This document shows positions 1-8,099 of a stretch of 64,000 nucleotides of DNA, one piece after another. Position numbers and translations under genes: made by a program. Positions within the stretch are counted from its first letter, which is position 1. Every line of letters begins with the position of its first letter. Where the stretch lies: NCBI RefSeq assembly GCF_907177275.1, contig NZ_CAJSLV010000048.1, positions 375,781 to 439,780 of the forward strand. Reading direction: 5' to 3'. Source of the stretch: Actinacidiphila cocklensis (lineage in GTDB: Bacteria; Actinomycetota; Actinomycetes; Streptomycetales; Streptomycetaceae). Below the pieces are notes generated by a model. That model was not told the DNA's origin. It worked only from the letters and a program-made list of their open reading frames with translations, and did not search any database.

Positions 1-495
1 GACGAACAGGGCGCGTTCGAAGAGCCCGGCGACCTGCAGCAGCGCGTCGGATCGCATCTGGTACGCCTCGTCGACGATGGCGTGCCGCCAGGGCTCGACG
101 TCCTTGACATACGCCCATTTCGCGGCCGTCGCGATCACCACGGCCCGGTCCCTGAGGTCGGCCACCGAGCTGGACTTCGCCACTTCCGGGTGCCGGTCGA
201 GCACCGGGTCGGGTGGCGAGTCGGCGCCGTGCAGCCTGCCCACGGGGAGGGTGGGCTCGGCGGTCGCGAGCCGGTCGGCGAGGTCGTCGACCTGGGCGTT
301 GGTCTGCGCGACGATCATCAACTGCTCGCCCGCCGCGGCCAGTTCGCGGGCCGCGCGCACCACGAGGGTCGACTTGCCCGCGCCGGGCGGCGAGTCCACG
401 ACGACCCCGCGGGCGGTGCCGTGCAGGGTGCTGGCCAGGATCGCCGCGGTCGCTGCGGAGGCCTCGGCCCCCGGGTCGAACCGGTCCTGCGTCAC
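1..495 (-). CDS. SF1-type helicase / P-loop ATPase, N-terminal part (runs off left edge)
   Basis: Reverse-strand gene whose C-terminus lies outside the window. It starts GTG at 495, and its GTGA overlaps the TGA stop of the upstream gene, so the two are translationally coupled. Visible motifs are a Walker A loop (DSPPGAGKST, about residues 35-44), a motif Ia-like segment (AQTNAQVDDLADRL) and a Walker B box (AIVDEAYQM). This order is that of superfamily 1 DNA/RNA helicases of the UvrD/Dna2 kind. Two genes upstream is a PD-(D/E)XK nuclease with Fe-S-type cysteines, so a nuclease-helicase DNA-processing role is plausible. The helicase domain 2 motifs cannot be checked here, so translocase activity is inferred. 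Confidence 0.8.
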   Translation of the reverse strand, partial: MTQDRFDPGAEASAATAAILASTLHGTARGVVVDSPPGAGKSTLVVRAARELAAAGEQLMIVAQTNAQVDDLADRLATAEPTLPVGRLHGADSPPDPVLDRHPEVAKSSSVADLRDRAVVIATAAKWAYVKDVEPWRHAIVDEAYQMRSDALLQVAGLFERALFV

Positions 496-2078
496 AGAAA
501 GTCCTCCGCGGTCACGGTGTCCGGTACGTCCGCCGTGGCGGTTCCCGGCGGCCCGCCGTGCGTCCACGGGGTCGCCTCCGGGTCGGGCAGCGCGGGTCCG
601 CTGCGCGGCTCGTGCGCGAACAGCGTGAACGTCACCCGCTCCCCCACCTCCGGAACGGACCCTTCCCGCGGCACCCTGCCCGTACCCATCCCCCCGGTGA
701 GCCGGACGGTCACGAGGCAACTCGGCACGTGTCCGGCGGCCTCCCCGTCCCGCGGCGCGGGGACTTGCGTGCCGGGTGCCTGGGGCACCGACGTGAGGAC
801 CTCGGCCGTCTGGGCCGATCTGGCGTCGGGCAGGGCGCGGTAGGCCTTGGTGCCCGGGTCGGCCTGCGGGGTGTCGGGGGTGGTCAGGGTCAGCAGCGGG
901 CGGGGCATCGGGCGGCGGCCTTCCGAATACGTCATCTCGACCGCGAGCACCGTGCCGGCGAACGCCTCGCCCGCCAGCCGCCTGGCCGCCATCACCAGCG
1001 GGTCGTCCAGCGCCTCCTGGGCGAACAGCCTCGCCTGGGCGGTCTCGCGGCCCGCGAGCTTCTGCGCCGCCGTCACCGCGTCGTCGCGCTTGGGCTGCGG
1101 CGGCTCGCCCGCGCGCACCCGGTCCCGGTGGCCGGTGAAGGACCAGCGGTCCCGCTTCCAGCGCTCGGCGACGTGCCCGCCCTCGGGGAGCGCGCGCAGC
1201 AGGTCCACGCCGTGCCACACGTCGTCCCAGGTGGGCCGCAACTGGGAGGCCACCAGCCGCCGCACGTCCGCCTCGGCGACCCGCAGCGGGCCCGTGGCGC
1301 CCGCCGCCTTGGCCGCGTCGTAGCGCTCCAGCGCCGGGGCCAGCACGCGGTTGTCGAACACCGGGTCGGTGGCCGGACCCGCCGGCGGGCTGAACAGCAG
1401 CCCGTCCCGGTCGCGCCCGGTCTGCGCGCGGGCAGCGGCGGCAGGCCCGTCCATCCCCTGCGGCGGGTCGATCCAGCCGAGCAGCCCGCCCAGGTGCTGG
1501 TCCTCCATCGCGCTCTGGCCTGTGGCCCAGTGCCGGGTGAGCAGGTCGGTCATGGCGACCAGCAGCGCGCTGCCGGGGGTGCGGGCGCGCTCGGCCCAGT
1601 GCGTGAGCCAGCGCCCGAGCAGCGGCACCGGCACGGGAACGGGGTGCGGGGCGTCCGGGTCCTCGACGGTCCGCAGGTAGCGGGTGGAGCGGCCGAGCAG
1701 CCGTACGTACTCCAGCGCGGCGCCGTTGGGCACGATGACCTGCGGGGCGTCGGCGCAGACCTCGGTCTCCTCCCGGTTGCGGGTGGCGGGCTCGGTCTCG
1801 ACGTCGTCGGCGTACGCGTCCACCACCGGCAGCACGGCGGCCGCGAGGCCGGCGAAGAAGTCGAACCGCAGGGAGCGGTCGAGCGGCTGCGGGACGACGA
1901 GCAGCGTCGGCTCGGCGCGGTCGGTGCCGATCATGGCGCCGAGCGGGGCGCCGGCTTCTCCCGCGGTGGTGAGCGGCACGAAGACGAGTGGGCTCTGCGC
2001 CAGCCAGCGGTGGCGCACCGTTGCCGCGGGCACGGCACGGCCCTGGGCGACCGCTTCCGCGCGGGCCAGCACATTCAT
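492..2078 (-). CDS. Large protein of unknown function between nuclease and helicase genes
   Basis: About 528 residues from ATG 2078 (MNVLARAEAV); a GTG nine bases upstream (2087) is an equal alternative, and neither has a strong ribosome site. The open frame continues upstream to 2477, but that stretch is translated intergenic repeat and is not believable protein. No signal peptide, membrane segment or catalytic motif is recognisable. The protein is rich in Arg, Ala and Trp-containing helices, for example RPTWDDVWHGVDLL. Its stop overlaps the start of the helicase gene by four bases, so the two are expressed together. I do not recognise the family; its position suggests a partner or adaptor of the nuclease and helicase. 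Confidence 0.75.
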   Translation of the reverse strand: MNVLARAEAVAQGRAVPAATVRHRWLAQSPLVFVPLTTAGEAGAPLGAMIGTDRAEPTLLVVPQPLDRSLRFDFFAGLAAAVLPVVDAYADDVETEPATRNREETEVCADAPQVIVPNGAALEYVRLLGRSTRYLRTVEDPDAPHPVPVPVPLLGRWLTHWAERARTPGSALLVAMTDLLTRHWATGQSAMEDQHLGGLLGWIDPPQGMDGPAAAARAQTGRDRDGLLFSPPAGPATDPVFDNRVLAPALERYDAAKAAGATGPLRVAEADVRRLVASQLRPTWDDVWHGVDLLRALPEGGHVAERWKRDRWSFTGHRDRVRAGEPPQPKRDDAVTAAQKLAGRETAQARLFAQEALDDPLVMAARRLAGEAFAGTVLAVEMTYSEGRRPMPRPLLTLTTPDTPQADPGTKAYRALPDARSAQTAEVLTSVPQAPGTQVPAPRDGEAAGHVPSCLVTVRLTGGMGTGRVPREGSVPEVGERVTFTLFAHEPRSGPALPDPEATPWTHGGPPGTATADVPDTVTAEDFL

Positions 2079-2562
2079 GAGGGCCACGGGGTACCGCCCG
2101 TCCGCGCTCGGTCCCGCGCGCTCCGGACCACCCGCCGGTGGGGGGCTTGCCGCGCGGTTCCGCCCCCAGAGCTTCGCCTGGGGGTACCCCCAGCGCCTCC
2201 TGGGGTGCTGCCGCTTGCGGTGGGCTCCCACGTTGCGGTGCGTCGTGGTTGCCCGCGCAGTTCCGCCCCCAGCGCCTCCTGAGGTGCTGCCCCTTGCTGT
2301 GGCGTCGCTGCTTTCCCGCCGCCCGGGCTGGGCGCGCAGTTCCGCCCCCAGAGCTTCGCCTGGGGGTACCCCCAGCGCCGCCTGAAAAACGCTCGCCCTC
2401 CGCGCAGAGGGCAACCCACCAGGGGGCGCTGGGGGCGGAACTGCGCGACCGGCCACGACGCAGTCGCAGACAAGCAACCCACGACAAGGGGCACGGCCTC
2501 AGGGTCGCGGGGAACTGCGCGACCAGCCGCGACGGCGGGAGGAACGTCCTCCCACGGGCGGG
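2079..2562. repeat. Intergenic repeat cluster with large hairpins
   Basis: This 484-bp gap lies between two genes of the same direction and holds no credible gene. It contains three copies of a module reading roughly GCGCAGTTCCGCCCCCAG followed by AGCTTCGCCTGGGGGTACC. One large hairpin has perfect 18-base arms at 2334-2351 and 2427-2444, enclosing a CTCCGCGCAGAGG core. The same modules recur near 19.7, 23.9, 29.4, 33.1 and 35.0 kb. It probably ends or processes transcripts from the nuclease gene, which would separate it partly from the two genes downstream. Confidence 0.75.
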
Positions 2563-3651
2563 TCATTCGGTACCCCCGGCGCGGAGCGCCTCTTCGCGCA
2601 AGCTCGCCGCACGGCGAAGCGCCGTAACCGCCGGGTCGTCCTGCGCGTCGGCCGCGCAGGCCGCAGGCGGGGACGCGGACGCGGACAGGACCGCGGTCAC
2701 CGTGGTGAGGGCGCCGAGGTCGGCGCGCAGGCCGCGGCCCAGCGCGTCGATGGAGTCGGCGGCCCGCGCACGGTCGCGGCAGTGGAAGGCCAGCTCGCAG
2801 CTGGCGAGGCACTCGGGCGCGTAGGCGGCGGGGACGGACTCCACCGCGGCGGTGAGGGCGGGGCGCGGCCTGGCGGGGTCGAAGGTGGTGCCCTCGGGGA
2901 GCTCCGCGGCGATCTCGTCGATCCGGGTGAGCCGGGCGAGCTGGCGCCGGGTGACGGCGAGCTGCCTGCGGACGTCGACCCACTCGGCGGTGGGCAGGTT
3001 GGAGAAGTCCTTCGGGCAGACCAGCAGCACGTCGGTGCGGGCGCGGCCGGGCTCGATCGCGTCCAGGGCCAGGACGTAGACCGCGGACTGCCGTGCCGCC
3101 GCCCCGACCTTCATCGCGTCGGCGCCGCCGTCCAGGATCGGGAAGGACTTGATCTCGGCGACGGTCCAGGCGCCGTCGGGCGCGACGGCGACCGCGTCGG
3201 GTTCGAGGAAGACGGTGGACCCGGCGACCTCAAGGGCCAGCAGCGGGTGGTCGAGCAGGGTCCAGGACCCGGGCCTGGCCTCGGCGAGGGCGAGCCGGGT
3301 GCGGGCGGCCCGCCCCTCGGGGCCTGCCGCGCCGAGGTCGGGGACCTGCGCGTGCTCCCCGTCGGCGCCCAGCAGCCGCAGCAGTTCGCGGCAGCCGTCG
3401 GCCTTGACCCTGGCCTCGAAGGCGTGGCCGCGGGAGAAGGCGAACCGGGACTGGCCGAACCGGGCGGGCGCCCCCAGCGCCTCGGCGACCGCGCCCTTGT
3501 CGACGCCGGCGGCGTCCATCAGGGCGCGGCGCCGGCAGCCGGGGTTGGCCGCGAGGGCAGCCAGCGCCCGCGCGTCGAGCGGGCGGGGCGCGGTGTCCGG
3601 GCCGCGGAGGGCGGCCAGCCGCTCCCGCAGCGTGTCGTGCGTAGTGCTCAC
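2563..3651 (-). CDS. PD-(D/E)XK nuclease with Cas4/AddB-like 4Fe-4S cysteines
   Basis: A 362-residue protein with the complete order of RecB-family exonuclease motifs: GHAFE (75-79), the acidic residue in LEPDAV (D152), the EIK box (E166, K168) and the Q-x3-Y motif (Q188, Y192). An early cysteine (C39) and a late set C281-x3-C285-x5-C291 match the split cluster ligands of Cas4, AddB and Dna2 nucleases, so a 4Fe-4S cluster is likely. It is expected to degrade or trim DNA ends. It lies upstream of an unknown protein and an SF1 helicase on the same strand, separated by 484 bp of repeats. Whether the three form one machine for repair, recombination or defence cannot be settled from sequence. Confidence 0.85.
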   Translation of the reverse strand: MSTTHDTLRERLAALRGPDTAPRPLDARALAALAANPGCRRRALMDAAGVDKGAVAEALGAPARFGQSRFAFSRGHAFEARVKADGCRELLRLLGADGEHAQVPDLGAAGPEGRAARTRLALAEARPGSWTLLDHPLLALEVAGSTVFLEPDAVAVAPDGAWTVAEIKSFPILDGGADAMKVGAAARQSAVYVLALDAIEPGRARTDVLLVCPKDFSNLPTAEWVDVRRQLAVTRRQLARLTRIDEIAAELPEGTTFDPARPRPALTAAVESVPAAYAPECLASCELAFHCRDRARAADSIDALGRGLRADLGALTTVTAVLSASASPPAACAADAQDDPAVTALRRAASLREEALRAGGTE

Positions 3652-3672
3652 CCGCGAAAGTGTGGCACCCGG

Positions 3673-4641
3673 CTACGACATCCGGCTGCGCTCGCCGCGC
3701 CCGGCCCCGCTTCCGCCGGACGCGTCCGGGTCGCGGTCGGCGTCGCCGGGAGCACCGGGCGGCACCGAGACCGTCCGGGGCGAGGGCACCTTCACCGGGG
3801 TGACGCCGGGCACGCTGGAGGCGACGACGGTCTCGGCGCCTGCCTGGCCGCGCCGGGCGGCGAGCGCACCGTGGACCCGGCCCTGGACCCGGTCGACAGT
3901 CCGCAGCGCCGGCTTGGCCAGCAGGAAGCCGACGCCCATGGTGGCGACGCCGGCTGCGGCGTCCATCAGGTAGTGGTTGGCGGTGCCCATGACCACCAGC
4001 GCGGTGGTCAGCGGGTAGAGCACCCCGAGGGTGCGCACGAACCAGTTCCGGCCGTAGCGGAAGAGCATGATGCCGCACCACAGCGACCAGCCGACGTGCA
4101 GGCTCGGCATGGCCGCGTACTGGTTGGTCAGGTGCCCGAGGCCGCGCGGCGCGCTCGCGTCGGTGCCCCACCAGCCGTACGAGCCGTACTGCGCCATCGT
4201 GTCCATGAAGCCGTGCGCGCCGGGCAGCAGCCGCGGCGGGGCGGTCGGCATCAGGGTGAAGCCGACCAGGCCGATCAGCGTGGAGATCAGCAGCCAGGTG
4301 CGGGCGGTGCGGTAGTGGGTGGGGCGGCGCAGCCAGAGCCAGACCAGGATCGACGGCGTGACGATGTAGTGCAGCGAGGCGTACGCGAAGTCCGCGGGCA
4401 CGCCGAGGAAGGCGTGCTCGGTGAAGAGCTGGTTGAACCAGCGCTCGGGGTCGAGGTGGGTCAGCTGCTCGAAGTGCAGGATGTCCGCGCCGTGCCCGAC
4501 CGCGTCGTCCACGTCCCCGCGCACCAGCAGCCGCGCGCCCGAATAGAGCGCATAGACCACGGCAATCAGCGGCAGTTCGGTCCACCAGCGCAATTTGCCA
4601 CGATAGGCGGCAGCTCGCGGCGCGGTGGCGGTGATCGTCAT
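3673..4641 (-). CDS. PAP2-superfamily membrane phosphatase / inositolphosphotransferase-like
   Basis: 322 residues from ATG 4641, preceded by GGAGAG at good spacing; a longer frame to 4686 is not supported. About six hydrophobic segments make it an integral membrane protein. PAP2 motifs are present: PSLHVGWS (179-186) with the catalytic-type histidine, and NHYLMDAAAG (222-231) with the second histidine and aspartate. The spacing and the MPTAPPR segment resemble the AUR1/inositol phosphorylceramide synthase branch, so the substrate may be a phosphoinositol or other lipid phosphate. The C-terminal 80 residues are a Pro/Ser/Gly-rich tail. It is divergent from a TetR gene that may control it. Confidence 0.85.
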   Translation of the reverse strand: MTITATAPRAAAYRGKLRWWTELPLIAVVYALYSGARLLVRGDVDDAVGHGADILHFEQLTHLDPERWFNQLFTEHAFLGVPADFAYASLHYIVTPSILVWLWLRRPTHYRTARTWLLISTLIGLVGFTLMPTAPPRLLPGAHGFMDTMAQYGSYGWWGTDASAPRGLGHLTNQYAAMPSLHVGWSLWCGIMLFRYGRNWFVRTLGVLYPLTTALVVMGTANHYLMDAAAGVATMGVGFLLAKPALRTVDRVQGRVHGALAARRGQAGAETVVASSVPGVTPVKVPSPRTVSVPPGAPGDADRDPDASGGSGAGRGERSRMS

Positions 4642-4708
4642 GCGGGCGTCTCTCCAGGTTCTCCGAAGGCCGCAGGAGGCGGTCATGGACTTTTCGCGTA
4701 CCCTCTAC

Positions 4709-4721
4709 CGTACGACGTACG
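4709..4721. promoter_or_regulatory. Candidate TetR operator (CGTACG-A-CGTACG palindrome)
   Basis: A perfect 13-bp palindrome CGTACGACGTACG lies in the 282-bp gap between the divergent PAP2 and TetR genes, and a further CCGTACG half-site follows at 4727-4733. TetR proteins commonly bind palindromes in their own divergent promoter region. The assignment rests on position and symmetry only. Confidence 0.45.
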
Positions 4722-4923
4722 CTAAACCGTACGCACACCACCCCGGCCGTAGCGAGCGAACCCCGATTTTCCCCGGTGTTCAACGCTCGTACGGTGTTCA
4801 ACCTTCCCGTGGCGGGGGTATGCAAGGCGGAGGACGCCCGGCGCACCGTTCCGGGTTGCCTCAGCCAGGTACACAAGGCACAGCAGGCAGCACAGCAGCG
4901 AAGGGCGAGAACAAGACAAGCCG

Positions 4924-5613
4924 ATGTCCGTCAGCCAGCCGGTCCGTCCCCCACGGCGCCGCGCCCCGCGCAATTCGCTCAACCCCGACCGTATCCTCGA
5001 TGCCGCCCTGACGCTGCTCGACCGCGACGGCTCCGAGGCGTTCACCATGCGCGGCCTCGCCCAGCAGCTCGGTGTCGGCACGATGGCCGTCTACTCGCAC
5101 TTCCGCGGCAAGGACGAGATCAGTGACGCCGTCGCCCAGCGGCTGCTGGACACGATAGAGCTTCCCGCGGGCGGTTCCGCCGATCCGCAGACCGAATTGC
5201 GCGAGGTGTGCGTCGGGGTGTACCGGCTGTTCACCGAGCATCCTTCCGCCCTCGAACTGCTGGCCGACCGGCCGCTGCGCGGCGACGACGCGATCGCGCT
5301 GATAGACCGCATGCTGGGGCTGCTGCGGCAGGCCGGGCTCGCCCCCGCGGACGCCGCGCACGCGCATGTCGCCCTCATGCAGTACACGGTGGGGTCCGCG
5401 CTGTGGAACACCCGGCGGTCCCGTGCGCTGTGCCAGGAGGGCGCCAGGGACCGCGCCCGGGCCAAGCTCGCCGCGCTGCCCCGGGACACCTACCCGGCGC
5501 TGGTCGCGCTGGCGCCCGAGCTGCTGTGCGCCAACAGCGAGGGCACGGGCCAGTTCGAGTACGGCCTCGACGGGCTGCTGCGGGGGCTGCTGGGCGGTAC
5601 GGCGCAGGTCTGA
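4924..5613 (+). CDS. TetR/AcrR-family transcriptional regulator
   Basis: 229 residues. The N-terminal helix-turn-helix is clear: [14 protein letters not shown], then [20 protein letters not shown] (about residues 40-60), the usual TetR recognition helix ending in YxHF. The rest is an all-helical ligand-binding domain of the TetR_C kind. It is divergent from the PAP2 membrane phosphatase and probably represses that gene and itself through the palindrome at 4709. The ligand is unknown. The ribosome site is weak, and the start at 4924 was chosen because it gives the usual basic N-terminal arm ([14 protein letters not shown]). Confidence 0.9.
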   Translation: MSVSQPVRPPRRRAPRNSLNPDRILDAALTLLDRDGSEAFTMRGLAQQLGVGTMAVYSHFRGKDEISDAVAQRLLDTIELPAGGSADPQTELREVCVGVYRLFTEHPSALELLADRPLRGDDAIALIDRMLGLLRQAGLAPADAAHAHVALMQYTVGSALWNTRRSRALCQEGARDRARAKLAALPRDTYPALVALAPELLCANSEGTGQFEYGLDGLLRGLLGGTAQV

Positions 5614-5657
5614 GCGATGATGGGGGTTTCCCGTCCCCGCACGAGAGGCCGCCCTGC

Positions 5658-6248
5658 ATGGCTGCGCGCATCCTTCTGGTCAGGCACGGCCAGACGGAAT
5701 GGTCCCTGTCCGGCCGCCACACCGGCCGTACCGACATCCCGCTGACCGACGAGGGCCGCAGGACCGCCGCCGTACTCGGCGACCGGCTGGCCAGTGCGCC
5801 CTGGAACGGCCTGCGCGACGTCGAGGTGCGCACCAGCCCGCTGCGGCGGGCCGCCGACACCTGCCACGCGGCCGGCTTCCCCGACGCCAAGGAGTGGGAC
5901 GCGCTGCTGGAGTGGGACTACGGCGACTACGAGGGCCACACCCCGGCCGAGCTGCAGGCGCTGCGCCCCGGCTGGAACATCTGGCGGGACGGCGTGCCGA
6001 ACGGCGAGTCGCCCGACGACGTGGCGGTGCGCGCCGACGACGTGGTCGCCTGGGCGCGGTCGGCGCAACGCGACGTGCTGGTCTTCGCGCACGGCCACAT
6101 CCTGCGCGCGCTCGGCGCCCGCTGGCTGGGCCTGCCGCCGTCCTTCGGCGCGTCCCTGCGGCTCGACCCGGCGTCGCTGTCGGTCCTGGGCTGGGCGTAC
6201 GGAAGCCCCGCGATCGAGCGCTGGAACGACACCGGTCATCTGGGGTAG
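5658..6248 (+). CDS. Histidine phosphatase family protein (phosphoglycerate mutase-like)
   Basis: 196 residues from ATG 5658, with GAGAGG just upstream; an overlapping longer frame from 5208 is spurious. The catalytic RHG motif is at the extreme N-terminus (LVRHGQTEW, phosphohistidine at about residue 10). The second catalytic histidine is in [10 protein letters not shown], and [10 protein letters not shown] supplies the phosphate-binding arginine. Members dephosphorylate small phosphate esters; the substrate cannot be read from sequence. The gene follows the TetR regulator by 44 bp and may share its transcript. Confidence 0.9.
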   Translation: MAARILLVRHGQTEWSLSGRHTGRTDIPLTDEGRRTAAVLGDRLASAPWNGLRDVEVRTSPLRRAADTCHAAGFPDAKEWDALLEWDYGDYEGHTPAELQALRPGWNIWRDGVPNGESPDDVAVRADDVVAWARSAQRDVLVFAHGHILRALGARWLGLPPSFGASLRLDPASLSVLGWAYGSPAIERWNDTGHLG

Positions 6249-6365
6249 TTGCCGCGGCGGTGCGCGGGGCGGGACGGTGCCGCAGCGCGGGCGACGCGAC
6301 CGGGTAGCGTTCGGAGAGCGGCGGGAGCCGCGGACCGACGGTATGTACTCGATGGAGGCTTCACC

Positions 6366-6794
6366 ATGGCAACCACCCGCACCGCGACCACCCAGTGGAA
6401 GGGCGCGCTGATCGGCGGCGCCGGCACCGTCTCGCTCGACACGTCGGGTGTCGGCACCTACGAGGTCTCCTGGCCCTCGCGTGCCGAGGCGGCCAACGGC
6501 AAGACCAGCCCGGAGGAGCTGATCGCCGCGGCCCACTCGTCCTGCTACTCGATGGCGCTGTCGCACGGCCTGGCCGGCGCGGGCACCCCGCCGGAGACCG
6601 TGCAGACGGTCGCGAACGTCACCTTCCAGCCGGGCGAGGGCATCACCGGCATCACCCTGTCGGTGAAGGCCCGCGTCCCCGGCCTGTCCGCCGAGGCGTT
6701 CGAGGCGGCGGCGCAGGACGCGAAGGCGAACTGCCCGGTCAGCAAGGCGCTCGCCGGCGTGAACATCACCCTTGAGGCCGAACTGCTCAGCTGA
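6366..6794 (+). CDS. OsmC-family peroxiredoxin
   Basis: 142 residues, ATG 6366 with GGAGG eight bases upstream. OsmC/Ohr proteins reduce organic hydroperoxides with a pair of redox cysteines. Both are here: C60 in AAAHSSCYSMAL and C123 in KANCPVSKAL, at the usual spacing. Length and motif context (TSPEELIAAAHSSC) match the OsmC branch, not Ohr. Cytoplasmic, probably stress-induced. It is transcribed alone, with a 15-bp gap to the convergent M6 protease gene. Confidence 0.93.
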   Translation: MATTRTATTQWKGALIGGAGTVSLDTSGVGTYEVSWPSRAEAANGKTSPEELIAAAHSSCYSMALSHGLAGAGTPPETVQTVANVTFQPGEGITGITLSVKARVPGLSAEAFEAAAQDAKANCPVSKALAGVNITLEAELLS

Positions 6795-6809
6795 GCACGG
6801 CTGTCGGGG

Positions 6810-8099
6810 TCAGCGGCGGGTGACGCGTATCGACCAGTCACCCGCCGCGTCGCGGCCCAGCACGCTGAAGGCCACGCGGGCCTCGTCGTCGGTGAAGGTC
6901 TGGCCCGCGGTGAAGGGCGCGTCGTTCAGGGAGTTGAAGGCGCCGCTGCTGAAGTCGCAGGCGGAGGTGCCCGGGTGGCCGTCCACGACGGTGACGGGAC
7001 CCTGGCCCGAGTCGATGTCGGTGCGCACCCGGTAGGCCAGGACGCCCTGCCGGCAGGCGTCGTGGTCGTCGCCGACGGCGGCCCTGGCCTCGATGACGAA
7101 GACCTGGGTGGGTCCGTAGGGGATGATCACGGCCTTGCGCCCGCCGGTCATCTCGACCGGGCTGAGGTGGTAGGTGGTCGTGCCGCGCGAGGTGAGGCAG
7201 GCGATCTGCCGGTCGGCCAGCCAGCCGAGCCGCCACTTGTGCCAGGCGAACAGGTCGCCCTGCAGGCCCCAGTCGAGCGACATGGTGTCCCACTGGCCGG
7301 CGAGGCCGTCGGTGCGCTGGAAGTCGTCGGCCGAGTAGAGGTCGGGCAGCCCGAAGGCGTGGCCGTTCTCGTGGCTGAGGACCCGTGAACCCGACTGGTC
7401 GTGGCCGTAGATGAGCGAGATCTTGTTCAGGTGGGCGCCGTCGTCGGTGGTGGCGGCCGAGGCGCCGGTCCAGGTGACCGACAGCACCGCCTCGTCCGCG
7501 GGTGGCCCCGCGTTCGGCGTGACCAGGACGTTGACCAGGTCGAAGCCGCGGAAGTCTATGCTCCGGTCGGCGACCTTGAGCAGGTCGCGCACCATCGCGG
7601 TGTGCGCGTCCCAGCCGTAGCCGCGGCCTATGCCGTACGCGCTGAAGGGCCGCGGCATGCGTATGTAGCGCAGCACCGGGGTGGACTCGTAGTCGAGCTT
7701 GCCGTACGACGCGGCGGTGTACCACTGCTTGACCGCGGGGAAGAACTCGGCGTAGCGCTCGCGGGCGCTGTAGGGCGCGGGGGCGTCGGGGAAGTCGATC
7801 AGCAGGGTCAGGGCGTGCACCGTGCCGACGGACGGCGCGAACTCGGCGTCGGGGCCGCGGGCGGTGGAGTCGGAGAAGCCCTCGGACATGGCCACGCCGG
7901 GCACGGCCCGCAGGGCGCAGGGCCGGGCGGCGGGCGGGTTGGCGGGCATCGCGGGCGGCCCCGACCCGGCGGACACCGAACTGCCCACCGCGAGCAGCCC
8001 GGCCGCGCCCAGTGCCGCCGTCCTGGCGCCGCGGGCGGCGAACCGCCGTACGCGGCCGGGCCTTTTCGCCGCGTCACCCGGGGCGGCCCGCACCGTCAC
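6810..8099 (-). CDS. Secreted M6-family metalloprotease (second of a tandem pair)
   Basis: 429 residues from GTG 8099. An Arg-rich N-terminus followed by a hydrophobic stretch (AALGAAGLLAVGSSVSAG, about 28-45) looks like a Sec or Tat signal peptide. The zinc site is HENGH (243-247) followed by AFGLPDLY, the immune inhibitor A/M6 pattern HExGHxxGLPDLY. Met-turn-like segments (WDTMSLDWG) follow. It overlaps the upstream paralogue by 26 bp and lies in the same transcription unit. The two proteins share their layout (SYGKLDYE against SYGQFRLH; FAWHKWRLGWL against FAWHKWKLGWL), so they arose by duplication. The target protein is unknown. Confidence 0.88.
   Translation of the reverse strand: MTVRAAPGDAAKRPGRVRRFAARGARTAALGAAGLLAVGSSVSAGSGPPAMPANPPAARPCALRAVPGVAMSEGFSDSTARGPDAEFAPSVGTVHALTLLIDFPDAPAPYSARERYAEFFPAVKQWYTAASYGKLDYESTPVLRYIRMPRPFSAYGIGRGYGWDAHTAMVRDLLKVADRSIDFRGFDLVNVLVTPNAGPPADEAVLSVTWTGASAATTDDGAHLNKISLIYGHDQSGSRVLSHENGHAFGLPDLYSADDFQRTDGLAGQWDTMSLDWGLQGDLFAWHKWRLGWLADRQIACLTSRGTTTYHLSPVEMTGGRKAVIIPYGPTQVFVIEARAAVGDDHDACRQGVLAYRVRTDIDSGQGPVTVVDGHPGTSACDFSSGAFNSLNDAPFTAGQTFTDDEARVAFSVLGRDAAGDWSIRVTRR

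Noticed and set aside
2079..2477. N-terminal extension of the protein ending at 492
   Set aside because: The extension is translated intergenic repeat, also seen in other gaps in other frames, so it is not coding.
2782..4725. Very long open frame on the forward strand opposite the nuclease and PAP2 genes
   Set aside because: Shadow of high-GC codon bias; Gly/Arg/Ala-rich with no motifs, while the reverse-strand genes have clear catalytic residues.
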